A stretch of DNA of 64,000 nucleotides from Limonium bicolor (lineage: Eukaryota > Streptophyta > Magnoliopsida > Caryophyllales > Plumbaginaceae). Positions 13,199 through 24,594 of the stretch are shown here, in pieces. Each line of letters starts with the position of its first letter. Position 1 is the stretch's first letter. A model generated the notes under the pieces. The model was not told the origin of the DNA. It saw only the letters and a program-made list of their open reading frames with translations, and ran no database searches. The position numbers and the translations under genes are program-made. Location: contig CM041778.1 in NCBI GenBank assembly GCA_023374045.1, positions 97,404,839 to 97,468,838 on the forward strand. The letters are read 5' to 3'.

Positions 13199-14270
13199 GT
13201 GCATTTTACACACAACTATGATCATAAATAGATTTCCTTCTATAGTACTTAATTTTAAAACACCTTTATGAAATGTTGTTTCAAAAGAAACCAGACTATG
13301 AAACCCTGAAACCCCTAGGTTGTCTCTCTTACAAAACTATTTCGGATAAAGGGAAGAGCAAATTTGATCCTAGAGCAAGGACTTGCATCTACTTAGGACA
13401 AACTTTAAATAAAAGGTTTTAAAACTTCTGGATATGCATGATCATACAATCAGTATCTCAAGGGATGTAAAGTTCTTCGAGGACATATTTCCTCTCTTGG
13501 ATAAACTTAGTAACAATCATACAGAAAATAATGAACAAAGGGATTGTATTTATGATCCAAATAATGATTTTATGTACACCTCTAATAAAGATTGTGCTAG
13601 TGTTTCTAAGTTCACATGTTCAGGTAAAAAAGATGTATCTAAACATAAGGTTACATATTTAGATACTATAGAGAAGCATCAATCTGAAACAATACATTTT
13701 GTTTCAGGTACATCTTAGTCACAAACTGATATAGTCAATTCAGGAGAAATCAGTGACAATCTTCATCAGACCAGGAGCAACAGAGAAAGAAGAATGCTAG
13801 CTTACCTTTTAGACTATGAAGTTGACATTGCAGGAAATGTTGGAACTGTTGTATTTTTTTGATATCCTAACTAAGAGACTGGACATGAAGAGTGCAAATT
13901 CTGAAGATCTTGCACTGACTGCACTAAACAAAAGGTACCCAGGGTGAAAAATTCTATTCTTGCATCAGTTTGAAAGATCTTAAACCTCACAAGTTAATTC
14001 AACCTAGCAACATGTCATGTTTTTCAAGCTTTAACTTCTTATGATTTAAAAGATCCAGAAACATATGAACAAACTATTTGTTTCTTATGGTTGGAAGGAT
14101 GCTATAAAACAGGAACTAGATACTCTTGAAAGAAATAGAACAAGGGATATAGTCCCTCTTCCATCAGGTAGAAAACCAATAGGTTGCAAGTGGATATTTA
14201 AGAGTTGTTAGCTAATGAAAAGATTAGTAGCACAGAGATTTACACAAAGATAGTAGTACAACTAGCTGTT

Positions 14271-15787
14271 AGAAGAACTATCATTAAAGGAATCTAATAA
14301 TTGGTTTTTGTGATGTCTATATGAGTTCGAAAATAGTCCTGGTATGACTTCTAATATGTAATTTATTTATGTTTCTCGTGAAATTAATATATCTTCTTGT
14401 TCACGCGTGATTTAATGAAATAAATGGGGAATATTTGTCAGACAATCATTGAAAGTTCATCTTAGATTTAGGCTATGACTGGTTTTTCATTAAGAAAAAC
14501 TTAATTTATGTCTTTTACTGATCATTACTAGTTAATATAACCTTATATACAAGTGCCACAGTAAAACTTCTAAAATACATTTTGCATGGTTGTAACTATT
14601 CATTACCTATAGCGACAAATGCGGTAAAATGATAATATATTTGTAGGTCAAATCTTCGGCCCCAATCATCTCAAATGAAAAATAAATCTTCGTCCCTAAG
14701 TTTCAAGCCAGGTAGGTCGACATTATAAATGGATCAACATTCTAGTCGGAAGAACCATGAATCAACGATAGAAGAGTAATTACTGGAGTTGATCACAAAG
14801 CTTGTTGGAAGAAGATAATCTAATAAGTTCGTCGGGCCGCAACGAGATAATTTGACGTATGCAAGACAGCTGTGTGACAAGATTTATTAAGAACAAGGCA
14901 AAAGGTACTGCAGTTTACTTGTAAAATATGCGTTCATTCTTTCTCGTGAATGTGCTTAATTATATAACCCGCGTGCAAAAATGCTTAAATCAAATAACAG
15001 CCGCTTGTTCATGATGATTGGTTTAGTTTATTAATCGGTTTGGGATTAGTGTTGATAATGACAGTAGTAGAGGGCTGTCCTTGTCAAAAAGATAGTATTA
15101 ATTACTTTTCATATTTGTTCGACCCTAGCTTCTCAAGAAGAGACTTGCCTTCTTTACACTTTCAGATGAATTCTCGTTCCCTTGAAACTGAAACAGAAAG
15201 AAGAGGTAGCTTTCAAGCAACCCCACACAAAACGACACGCACCAAACCAACAGATCACAATTCTTTTGTTTTTTTTGGAAGCTTTACCAGATAACCACAA
15301 TTGGTGTTGCCTTATGTTTTTTCCTCTTTCTTTGTTGTTTTACTGATAATTTCCATGGAACGGGATTCGGGAATGTGACAAATAAGCCACTCGTACTCAT
15401 AGAAGTTAGAACCCATCCATTTATACGTGTTCATTTATTGTGGGAGCACACATTATGTACAAATTTCATTTAAATAATTAGAGGTCATGTTTAGAATTGG
15501 GGTTCATACAACCTTGTACATATTGGATTGGATGTGATTAATAACACTTTTTTTAATTAGAGGCAGAAGGCAAAGAATCCACAGACTACGCACATTGTTA
15601 CAATCGAAACCATACCACCTACGACTATCCTTACCCCCTACAAAAACTTATAGTCTCAAGAAATCCTTCATCTACTTTTTCTTACTTTTTGTCTTCCCCT
15701 ACAAGCTAATTTATGTAGACGAGAGTAGTTACTAAAACCCATCGACAATTTTGCATAATGATACTCCTGTCTAGAGTTATCCTTCAT
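14271..15787. other. Intergenic stretch, no recognised gene
   Basis: AT-rich and non-coding. The open frame near 15,040-15,294 has no recognisable domain and no supporting context. No clear repeat boundaries were seen. Confidence 0.4.
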
Positions 15788-16885
15788 GACATCCTTCTTC
15801 TGCCCTAGATCACTGCCTCTAGTATTCCTACCGACTTATTGCTCTTGTGGGGTGAGCTCTTGATTGACTTCCGAATGATATCTTCAAGATTACTAAACGC
15901 ACGCCTCTCGTCAGAAATAGAGCACTCAAGTTGTCTAGCCACCTGGAAGGTCTGTCTTGCTTCTTCCTACATAAAAGCATCTTTAGGCCCAAGCTCCTCT
16001 AGAACCTTAAGGTCAGGGGCGGCTCGGAGGGTGTTCCACCCTGTTCATTGGAACAGGGCCCCCAAAATGTAGGGCCCCATATTTTTTGTGTTTTTTTATT
16101 TGTATGATTATTTTTAAAAGGTAGAAAATTTATACAATGAACACATTAAATTAAATTTTAACAAAATTTGTTTTATTAAAAATAAGTGAATGATTTATGG
16201 GGTAAAAGGTAATTTGATTCGGTCGGTCGAATTATATTTACTAATTTATAATTTTTTAAGTAACTTGTATCTCACCAAAAATATCAAACATATTGTTTTT
16301 TTCTCTCGGTTTCACCTACCTTACTACCTATATGATTGTATTATTAATAATTACTTTATTCGGTGATATGATATATTAGCGATTAAGAATGACCTTTGAA
16401 TAATAAACATATAAAGATCATATTGATGATTTTGTTGCATAAAATGCTACAAGAATTGTTATTTTAAATGATTGTTTGATAATATATATACCTTATTAGA
16501 TATGATTTAACTTTATTTATATCCCGTACTTTAATTTTAAATTTTATTTTTATAGGCCTCCTTTAAAACATTCAGCACAGGGCCCCTAAAATATTAGAGA
16601 CGCCCCTGCTTAAGGTTATCCGGTTCAAACCCTGGGAGAACTCAGGATTATCAAATAGGTTCCTAGATCTTCCCCATCCTCCTCTCCCTCCCCTATCTTA
16701 ATCCAAGAGACACCATGCCCTGTACCGGAAGGACCACACTCAACTTCCAACAACTTTGCATTGAAACTTACCTCTTTGAAATCCACCCCTCGATGTAAAG
16801 GTGAGCAAACGGGACGGTTATTTTGGATACTCGAATTAGCCGTTCTTTTTTTCGGGTTGGATCGATCACCGTATTTTTTAACCAT
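15788..16885 (-). pseudogene. LINE ORF1-like protein fragment, split by a hAT element
   Basis: On the minus strand, pieces at 16,885-16,617 and 16,005-15,788 align in order with the 3' half of the ORF1-like gene at 60,285-61,019. Examples are LLEVECGPSG against ILEVEHGPDC, RNLFDNPEFSQGL against RSLFKDLKFPHGF, and DERRAFSNLEDIIR against DEGSALSNFEDIFR. The frame is broken by shifts and stops, and the hAT element at 16,014-16,608 splits it. It is therefore a second, older copy of the same element family. Confidence 0.6.
16014..16608. mobile_element. Non-autonomous hAT element
   Basis: The termini are CAGGGGCGGCTC (16,014) and GAGACGCCCCTG (16,608), an inverted repeat of CAGGGGCG[G/T]CTC. The flanking 8-bp duplication CTTAAGGT is perfect (16,006-16,013 and 16,609-16,616). 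Subterminal GGGCCCC motifs occur on both sides. The 8-bp TSD and CAGGG-type ends fit the hAT superfamily. At 595 bp with no transposase it must move in trans. Confidence 0.9.
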
Positions 16886-17325
16886 TTTACAAAAGTTCAG
16901 TTATTTTGGCTAAAACGGTTATCTGTAATAAAGTATGTTTCGGGTAGCGGATACTGAAATTCAAACTTCGGTTATCCATAATAAACCGAACTTTTATAAA
17001 AATATTTTTATTATTTTTTTTCAATCCAGTAATTTTATCTAATATTTTACTATTTACTCATTTAGGTTTAGATTATTTCAATAATTAAAAAAATATGGTT
17101 ATTTTAGTTATTTTAGGAAGTTTGGTTATTTTATGAAGTTCGGTTATTTCAGCTACTTCGGTATCGGGCGGTGAATGATTATTAATGTAACATAAAAAAC
17201 GGTTATCAGACTGTTATAGATTAAAACGGATATTAATATTAAATAATAACCAAACACCGTACTTTATTTTAAATTTCAGCTAACAGATATCCATTTTAAC
17301 CGTTTATTCACTCTACCTCACGACC
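16795..17325. repeat. Possible inverted-repeat miniature element
   Basis: Left AGGTGAGCAAACGG and right CCGTTTATTCACTCTACCT are imperfect inverted ends around an AT-rich interior with repeated GGTTATTTT and its complement. No clean target duplication could be fixed, so boundaries and class are uncertain. Confidence 0.35.
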
Positions 17326-18100
17326 CCTGACTAAGAATTTCTTCGACTAGTGATTAACAATTAATAACTAATGATTTATAATAACGGATTGTTTAAATTT
17401 TTATGAGAAAATTTTACTTACTAAGATACTACTTTAGAATTTGTGAGGAGAATAAATTGATACGCCTTTTAATAATCCAATTAAAATAACGCGTCAACAA
17501 CACAACTATTAGCAATTGCTTTTCAAAAAAAAAAACACACACACACAACTATTAGCAATTGATTCTCCACTAGGGTTTTTAACGTTTGGATAAAATTTAT
17601 GTTTAAAAGAAAAAAAGAAGGCAAGTTAATTATATATTTCTTCATTACATTTAATTTTATAAATAATAAAGAAGTCTTACACTCTTCTTATTATGTTATT
17701 CATACGAGACATGATGATCTCCCACATTTTTATCTAAGACTCTTATATAGAACATATATAATTAATATAAATTATCCTATATATCTTACAAAACTAGTGA
17801 TAATGTAATGATTAGACTTGAATTGAAATGATTTTCCTCTAGAAACAATTGTCACCCACATGGTTTATACTTTTAAATTCCTTATTTGTACTATATAAAT
17901 ATTCATAAATTAATCAACAGAAAAGTTAATTTCGCATGACCAAATATATCTTTTTCTTTTAAATATCACTTTTTCATCATTTTACATTTATTTGATTTTA
18001 TAGAAACTCAAACTAGTACCTAATTGGACCAAACGCGCAGTTTCTGTTGCGTTTTCTTCATTCACGAACCCACACCATTGGAGGACGGTTACTCCTTTTT
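17326..18100. other. AT-rich intergenic stretch
   Basis: No coding signal. It contains a short (CA)n run near 17,532-17,545. Nothing else was recognised. Confidence 0.4.
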
Positions 18101-19169
18101 CTGACTGTCACCGCGGAAAGTGCTAAACAGAGTTCAATCTTTCACCCTCCTTCCCACTCCACTCTAACCTGCTTTTTTAATCCACCAGTAGTAGCGCGTT
18201 AAGAAGAGAGAGAGAGTATGGCGGGAGGGACGGGGAGAGTTATTGCTTCCCGCGTTTTCCATCCCTCTTTCTTTCTGCTCCGTGTGTGTAGCAAGTTTGG
18301 TTACTTTCCGGGGAGCCTTCTTCAGCCTTGCTTGACATCTTTCTTCTTTTTCGCTCATGCGTGCAAGCCAGCCAGTCTATTACAAATCTTGAAATATCTC
18401 CTTGCTTTCTTTCTTTCCTCTATTATTTTCGGCCACCACAACAAACTCATGATCTCATGATCAATCTCTTCTATCCGGAGGATTTCAATTCTGTGCAAGT
18501 CTTTGCAATCGATCTACCAGCTCATTTCTATTGATCAATCTCAACCTCATCTTCATCTCTGTTTACTGGTTTAAAGCGTAAGCATAACCAACCCCCAACC
18601 CAACCCAAACCCCCGGCCGCCGCTTTCTTTTTACTCCTTTCAGGTGATTTCTGTTCTGAGTTACGCGCAACAAACCCATAAGAAAATCAATATATATATA
18701 TTCATCCCTTTCTGTTTTCTGTGATTCAAAGCATTCATTTCCCTTCTGCGTATATTCATCTCTCTCTTCCTGTCCTTTCCTCTTGGTGGTGCTTCTGCTC
18801 TGCGCGGTTCTAATTAAGAAGGTCTCTGATTCCTTCATCTCCACCTCACCTAGATTTGCTCTAAAAAGGTCATCTATCTGATATACATAAACTGAATTTT
18901 GGCTATATCTCGATCTGCACTGCACTGCATTCTATTGTTCAATACTCTGTTTGGCGTTTGCTTGCAATATCCCAATTGTAAAACAATCCAACAATAGACG
19001 ATAGCCACCAACGTTCTCGATAACAATTCATGGTCTCTCATTAACAACAGGTAGAAAATCCGAACCCTTGATTGAAATCGAAGCCCGGTCATTTCTAATC
19101 CACGTCTCTCACTTGTTGTCTCTTTCCCTTTGTTTTTCCAGAAATAAACTGTCATACAAAAACTCACAC
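18101..19169 (+). promoter_or_regulatory. Upstream / leader region of the UPF0496 gene
   Basis: Pyrimidine-rich, CT-repeat-bearing sequence lies directly upstream of the ATG at 19,170. A 3' splice-like TTTTTCCAG ends at about 19,141, with GT donors upstream (for example CAACAG|GTAGAA near 19,052), so a 5'-UTR intron is plausible. Open frames here have no recognisable domain. No TATA box was assigned with confidence. Confidence 0.35.
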
Positions 19170-20336
19170 ATGGGGAGCCACATGAGTAAGAAAGCGCCAG
19201 AAACCAACCTCCACGACACGACAACATCAGAACACCTAACTTCCTATTCAGCCGCATGTCAAGCACGAAACCCTCAGAACCTTCGACGCGACGCTGCACG
19301 CACGCACAAGCCATGCGATCAACACCCTCGCAAGTGGCGTGGAAGTCCAGGCACTGTCATTCGATTCCCTCCGGGAAGTCACGGAATGCCTGCTGGAAAT
19401 GAATCAAGGAAGTGTGGTGAAAGTCATCCTGGACTGCAAGAAAGACATATGGAAGAACCAGGAACTCTTTGATCTCGTTGAGGAGTATTTCGAGAACAGT
19501 TTACAGACACTCGATTTCTGCACAGCGCTTGAGAAGTGTCTTAAACGTGTTCGGGATTCACAGCTCCTGATCATGGTTGCACTCCAGCAGTTTGACCAAG
19601 AGGATGCAGTCGCGGCGGCGGATGGGTCGATAACCAGCGAGAGCAAAACCGACAGGTATGCACGGACGTTGGAGGATCTGAAACATTTCAAGGAGCAGGC
19701 ACGTGAACCATTTACAGAAGAATTCCTTCAGATATTCCAGTCAGTGTATAAACAGCAGATGTCCATGCTGGAGAAGCTGCAGATGAGAAAAAACAAACTG
19801 GACAAGAAACTGAAATACATCCACGCATGGAGAAGAGTTTCGAGCATCATCTTTGCCGCATCATTCGCAGCACTGCTTATCTGTTCCGTGGTGGCGGCAG
19901 CGGTGGCTGCGCCGCCATTGGCTGCAGCACTAGCCGCTGCTACATCAATCCCGCTCGGATCAATGGGAAGTGGATCGACTCGCTGTGGAGGAGCTACGAG
20001 ATGGAATTGAAAGGGCAGAAGGAATTGATTGCGACGATGCAAGTGGGAAGTTATATAGCGATCAAGGATCTGGATTCTATCAGGGTGTTGATTGATAAGT
20101 TGGTCGTGGAGATTGAAGGATTGGTGGGGAGTGTGGATGTGGCCGTGGGGATGGAAGGGGAAGGGGAAGATGGAGAGGAAGCGGTGAGGTTGGTGATTGC
20201 TGAGATTAAGAAGAGATTGGGTGCGTTTATGAAGAATGTGGAGGATTTGGGTGTGCAGGCGGATGTGTGTAGCAGGGATATCAGGAAAGCAAGGACAGTT
20301 GTGCTGCAGAGGATAATAAAGCCTCCGACTAACTGA
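19170..20336 (+). CDS. UPF0496 (DUF677, BPS1-like) protein, two frame disruptions
   Basis: This is an intronless plant gene of the UPF0496 family, whose biochemical role is not established. The start at 19,170 opens [13 protein letters not shown]. The family core follows: [35 protein letters not shown] and [15 protein letters not shown] hydrophobic Ala-rich segment (about 19,850-19,960) is typical of the family and may be membrane-associated. The C-terminal region runs from KWIDSLW to [14 protein letters not shown], with the stop at 20,336. Two single-base problems interrupt it. Near 19,260 one base is extra between the N-terminal and core frames. Near 19,970 one base is missing between IPLGSMG and KWIDSLW. 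Everything else is intact and the overall length fits the family. It is either a very young pseudogene or carries consensus errors. Confidence 0.85.
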
Positions 20337-21069
20337 AGGTGGAATGATTTGGTTGTTTATTTGGGATTATTAGATTGTTTGAAGTGTCTATATGTTGTTT
20401 GCTGATAAGATTGGTTTCATTTGTTAATTATGGCATGTCATTATGTTCAGATACCTTAAATTAGCAATTCAGCCTTGTTTATAAACTTGCTGTACATGTT
20501 TCTTCAGCAATCTTTCTGGGATATTTTCTATTATAGTATGGATGTTGAATAATAAGTTATAGAGACGCAGTTCCGCATTTCTCAGAGTTGAACTACATAA
20601 GCTCTACTGCTGAGTTTAATGGTAAATTCAGTGTGTATGCTATATTCATGCTTTTGATAACAGTGATTATGAGCCACAATCAAAATTCAAACAAAGTCCT
20701 GTAAGAATTGAGGTTGGATTTGATTACCCTTCACCAAAAAAAAGCACAAAGCTTATGAAATATGTCAAGACTTCAGCAATCGGATTGTATCTGGCATGAC
20801 CATCAATGAACATGTATTAAAAAAAATTGCACTAGGTTTGTTACAGTTGGAGTTTATGTTTGAAATGTAATTGAAACTCTCGAAAGTTTTTCATTGTGTA
20901 TGCCTGCTTAAAGATAGATTTTGCGATAAAAGATTTTGAAAATACAAAGTTTGGTCTAGTATTGCAACATAAGCATTTATTCAATCATAATGTTTACATA
21001 AGATTAATCAAGCTCGTTTTGTAAGCGCCACATACGGTTGTGATATCGTTAGATGTATAAAATGATTCA
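20337..21069. other. 3' flank of UPF0496 gene, then intergenic
   Basis: The 3' UTR probably covers the first 100-200 bases. Nothing else was recognised before the copia target site at 21,070. Confidence 0.4.
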
Positions 21070-21074
21070 TCTAG

Positions 21075-21389
21075 AACTACAAGTGTGAGAGGAGCCACAC
21101 TAATCGACCGAGAAAGAAAAGAGCGAGAGAGGATAAATGAACAATGTAATTCTTCTGATTAGTTGGTTTGGGAAAAAAAACCTAGTACTTATATAGAGCA
21201 GTAGCCAAAAGAACCAGAAACGCTTCGTTTTGTAACCCCCCAGTCAGCACTCAAACCTTTGCCACATCAGTAAGTCATTGCCACATCAGTGAAATAGAGA
21301 AATGTAAGGCAAAACTAACCATTAACTAATACACTAACAGACATCCACCTAATACAAACAATAAATAAAAACATTATCTTACCTTATCA
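21075..21389 (-). repeat. Copia 3' LTR
   Basis: This 315-bp LTR shares long blocks with 34,948-35,263, such as GTGTGAGAGGAGCCACACTAA and TTTGCCACATCAGTAAGTCA. The C-run at 21,390-21,399 on the plus strand is the polypurine tract next to its 5' end. Confidence 0.93.
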
Positions 21390-21430
21390 CCCCCCCCCCA
21401 ACTGTACATGATGAATGGACAGTTTGAAAG

Positions 21431-22950
21431 CTAAACCTTTTGCAGGCCTAGACGTTGATTAACCTCAGGATATGAATTACTTGAGAGAGTTTTAGTCATC
21501 ACATCAGCTAACTGCAACTTTGAGGCAATATGTAGGACAAAAGCTAAGCCTTCTTGTAGTTTTTGCCTCACAAAATGGCAATCAACTTCTATGTGTTTCG
21601 TACGTTCGTGAAACACGGGAGCGCGAGCAATATGTACTATAGACTGACTATCATACTTCAAAGGCACTGGTTGTATTCCTTCTATTCCCAACTCACATAA
21701 CAGTCTTGTCAACCAGCTGATTTTTGCCACTACTTGTCGCACGGCTCTATACCGGTTTCTGCAGAGGAAAGAGCTACACAGCCTTGCTTCTTCGACTTCC
21801 AGGATAGTGGAGAGCCTCCCGGCTGAATAAAGTACCCACTTATGGACTTCCTGGGTTTGAAACATCCACCCCCTCCCCCCCCCCCCCCCCCCCCACCCCC
21901 CCCCCCATCAGCATCACAAAAGGTCATAAGTTGTAAGTTTTCATTCCTATTAAAAAGCAAGCCAAAACTAGCAATTTTTTAATGTATCTAGATGTATGAA
22001 GAACGGCCTTTAAATGTAAAGTAGTGGGCCTTTGTAAAAATTGACTAAGTAACTCAACCACATAACAAAGATCATGATGTGTATGGGTAAGGAAACTTTT
22101 CTTTCCTATAAGCCTCCTAGGGTCTTTAAGTGGCATTCCTTCTTCTTGCTGCAGCTTGGAGTGCAGTTTCAATGGACTCAGTGCTGGCTTTGCCTCGTCA
22201 CAATTGAATTATGGCACTAGGTCCTTTGCATATTTCTTTTAAACAAGTGTAATACCACTAGAAGTGTGCAAAAATTGCATGCCTAAGAAATGAGAGCTTC
22301 GTCCTAGGTCATTTATCTTGAACCTTTGATCTAGATTTCTCTTAATCAATTCAATCATCTTTTTATTGTCACATGTCAAGAGAATATCACCGACATATAC
22401 TGTCAAAAAGACAGTTTTATTTTTTTGTTTTCTAACAAACAGAGAATAATCATTTAAACAATGAACAAACCTAACTTCATAAGGAACTGGCTAAGCTTGT
22501 CATGCCACTTTCTCGAAGCCCGTTTCAGGCCATAAAGTGACTTTTGCAGCTTAAAAACAAGACCTCTCTTCTCTGTTTGATATCCTAAAGGGAGTTGCAC
22601 ATACACTTCCTCTTTAAGGTCCCCATGAAGTGAGGCATTGTAATATCTAACTGATTTACTAGGCAACCTCTTTTGACAGCTACAGCTATGAGAGCCCTTA
22701 GCGTGGTGAACTTCACAACAGGGGAAAACGTCTCTTGGTAGTCAATCCCATTTTGGATGTAGCCTTTCACAATAAGACGGGCTTTACACCTCTCTAAACT
22801 GCCATTAGCATGATATTTGTATTTGTAAACCCACTAACATCCTATTGGTTTCTTATTCTTAGGTAAATTAACCATATTCCAAGTGTGATTTCTTTCAAGT
22901 GGTTCAAATTCATTTTCCCTAGCTTTAACCTATCTCTCATCCCTAGAAGC
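21431..22950 (-). pseudogene. Copia reverse transcriptase and RNase H, broken
   Basis: Going down in coordinate on the minus strand: the RT entry block (QETFSPVVKFTTLRAL, about 22,735), VYVQLPLGYQ and FKLQKSLYGLKRASRKWHDK (about 22,520-22,600), the active-site YVGDILLT (about 22,390-22,400, where family members have YVDD), and RNase H with KHIEVDCHFVR and LADVMTKTL (21,480-21,600). Frameshifts separate the blocks. A C-run on the plus strand (21,868-21,906) encodes only poly-Gly and marks slippage or collapse. Nonfunctional. Confidence 0.88.
21868..21906. repeat. Poly-C tract inside copia RNase H
   Basis: Almost uninterrupted C on the plus strand, broken by an A and a few T. The length is probably unreliable in the assembly. 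Confidence 0.9.
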
Positions 22951-23689
22951 TTCCTCATAGTTTAAGGGCTTTTTCTCTCTTCTAAACTCAGCAACAAAAG
23001 CAAGGGAATCAAGATTAGCGCAAGAAGTAAGGCTGCTTTTGTTTTCAACATAAACAATCTTCTCTGGTCTCATTACATAACAAATGTTGTTGTTGTCATA
23101 AAAAATAGAAGAATTATTGTCTAAAGGGTTGTGGGAATTGGATGTGTAACGCCCCTATTTAACATATTTATGGAGGAAATAAAATACTAAAGGCGTACAG
23201 ATCATCGGGTTCCAAACACCCAGTACCAAACCTCACCAAAACACAACGTAATGATACAAAAGTCACGGCGCTGAACCACGAGAAAACTTAACAAAAATAA
23301 GCAGTAATAAAACATATAAAACTCTCCAAGCCTAATCCCATCCCCATCACTCTTTCTCTTCGTGGCCACCTGTAAGATAAACGTACCTGCAAGATAAAAA
23401 CAAGAGTAAATAATAACTTGAAAACAAACACTTAAAACACTCAGAGGAAAAAAAAGCATTTCACAATCACCAAATCAAGATATCAAGATAAGGATAAAGT
23501 TTAATAACTGAAGATAAAGTTAGTGGAAACAAAATCACATCATGTGTTAGTGAACATCCATTTCCTTAGTTAAACCCCAATTCCGTTAGGAGAGTAGAAA
23601 GACTCAGATAGTCACAAAGGACTAGGAATGATGAGATAGATCCAAGAATCAACATTAAGAGTGGAATAATTCAACTGGGAGAGATGGCC

Positions 23690-23850
23690 CCCACCGCCAA
23701 ATATAAATGTCCGTAGGGACGAGGGATATACAACCCCTACTGTCATAATAAAAATGTCCTGTGGACGAGGGATATACAACCCCCTCTGTCAAATATCAAT
23801 GCCCCTATGGGCGAGGGATATACAGCCCCCTGCTGTTACCATAAAGACGC
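23690..23850. repeat. LTR subrepeat, about 55 bp units
   Basis: Three units share a core of GACGAGGGATATACA[AG]CCCC (one with GGCGAGGG), each followed by CTGT-type sequence. Confidence 0.75.
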
Positions 23851-24551
23851 GCGCACGTCGAAAGAAAGATTTCAAGATTGACCTTTTCAAAATTCCCACT
23901 AGATCACCAACTACCTAGAGCACATACCAAAACACTCAGTCCTACAGAGTGCAGAAGCGTAAACCTAAGCAGTCAATGTCTAACGGGACACCAAATAGAA
24001 GGAACCATACCCAAGTGAGTTCATATCCAAGGCTCAGTTAGTCACACAAGCTGAGTTAGTCAAAACCAATCCTTTTTAAAAATCCTCTTAAAGTCGGTTA
24101 GCGTTTTCCAAACATTCCACAAGTCAATCAGCAAAAAATATCGGAGTACGGAAATCGTACTGGTATGTGAAGAACAATAACTAACTCGTAAAAGTGATTC
24201 CCAACAGTAACCTATAATTAAGGTGTCCAAATGTCGATTAGTTAGAGACTTAAAACTTAACAGCCTTCTTTACTTACTGATTAATAGTTTCAGGTTTACC
24301 ATTCTTCTCTACAAAGGGTTTGGGCTGACTTGTTAACTAAATCCCTTGTTAGGCCCATCTCTTTTAGTTCGGAATGTTTTAGAATTTATTCCTGAGAGTG
24401 CCCAACTCTCTTTGGATTGTCAAAGTGGCTTTTGGAGTTCATAGACTTGGGCTCAGTGGGTTAGACAAGACCGTGTTAAGTTATGTTGTGTAATAAAACT
24501 CTAAATTAATAGTGATTATTGAATCACTCACTGACTAAAACCTAGGGTTTA

Positions 24552-24552
<1 letters not shown>

Positions 24553-24593
<41 letters not shown>
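24553..24593. repeat. (TA)n microsatellite
   Basis: A pure AT dinucleotide run. A shorter one is at about 24,669-24,686. Confidence 0.9.

Positions 24594-24594
<1 letters not shown>

Larger units (their letters stand above)
11690..14270 (+). pseudogene. Decayed Ty1/copia gag-pol fragment
   Basis: The order is that of copia. A gag zinc-knuckle remnant lies near 11,870-11,925 (C..C...GHTSE). A protease-like ILDTGA at about 12,212 is followed by a pre-integrase domain (12,269-12,703, with LRWHRKLGHAPLSK). Integrase is at 12,806-13,198. A short start of reverse transcriptase (KPIGCKW-type) is near 14,160-14,200. Frameshifts and stops interrupt all parts, and RT palm and RNase H are missing, so it is inactive and 3'-truncated. 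Confidence 0.8.

Noticed and set aside
15040..15294. Possible small gene
   Set aside because: No family resemblance, no plausible promoter or introns, and ordinary composition for the region.
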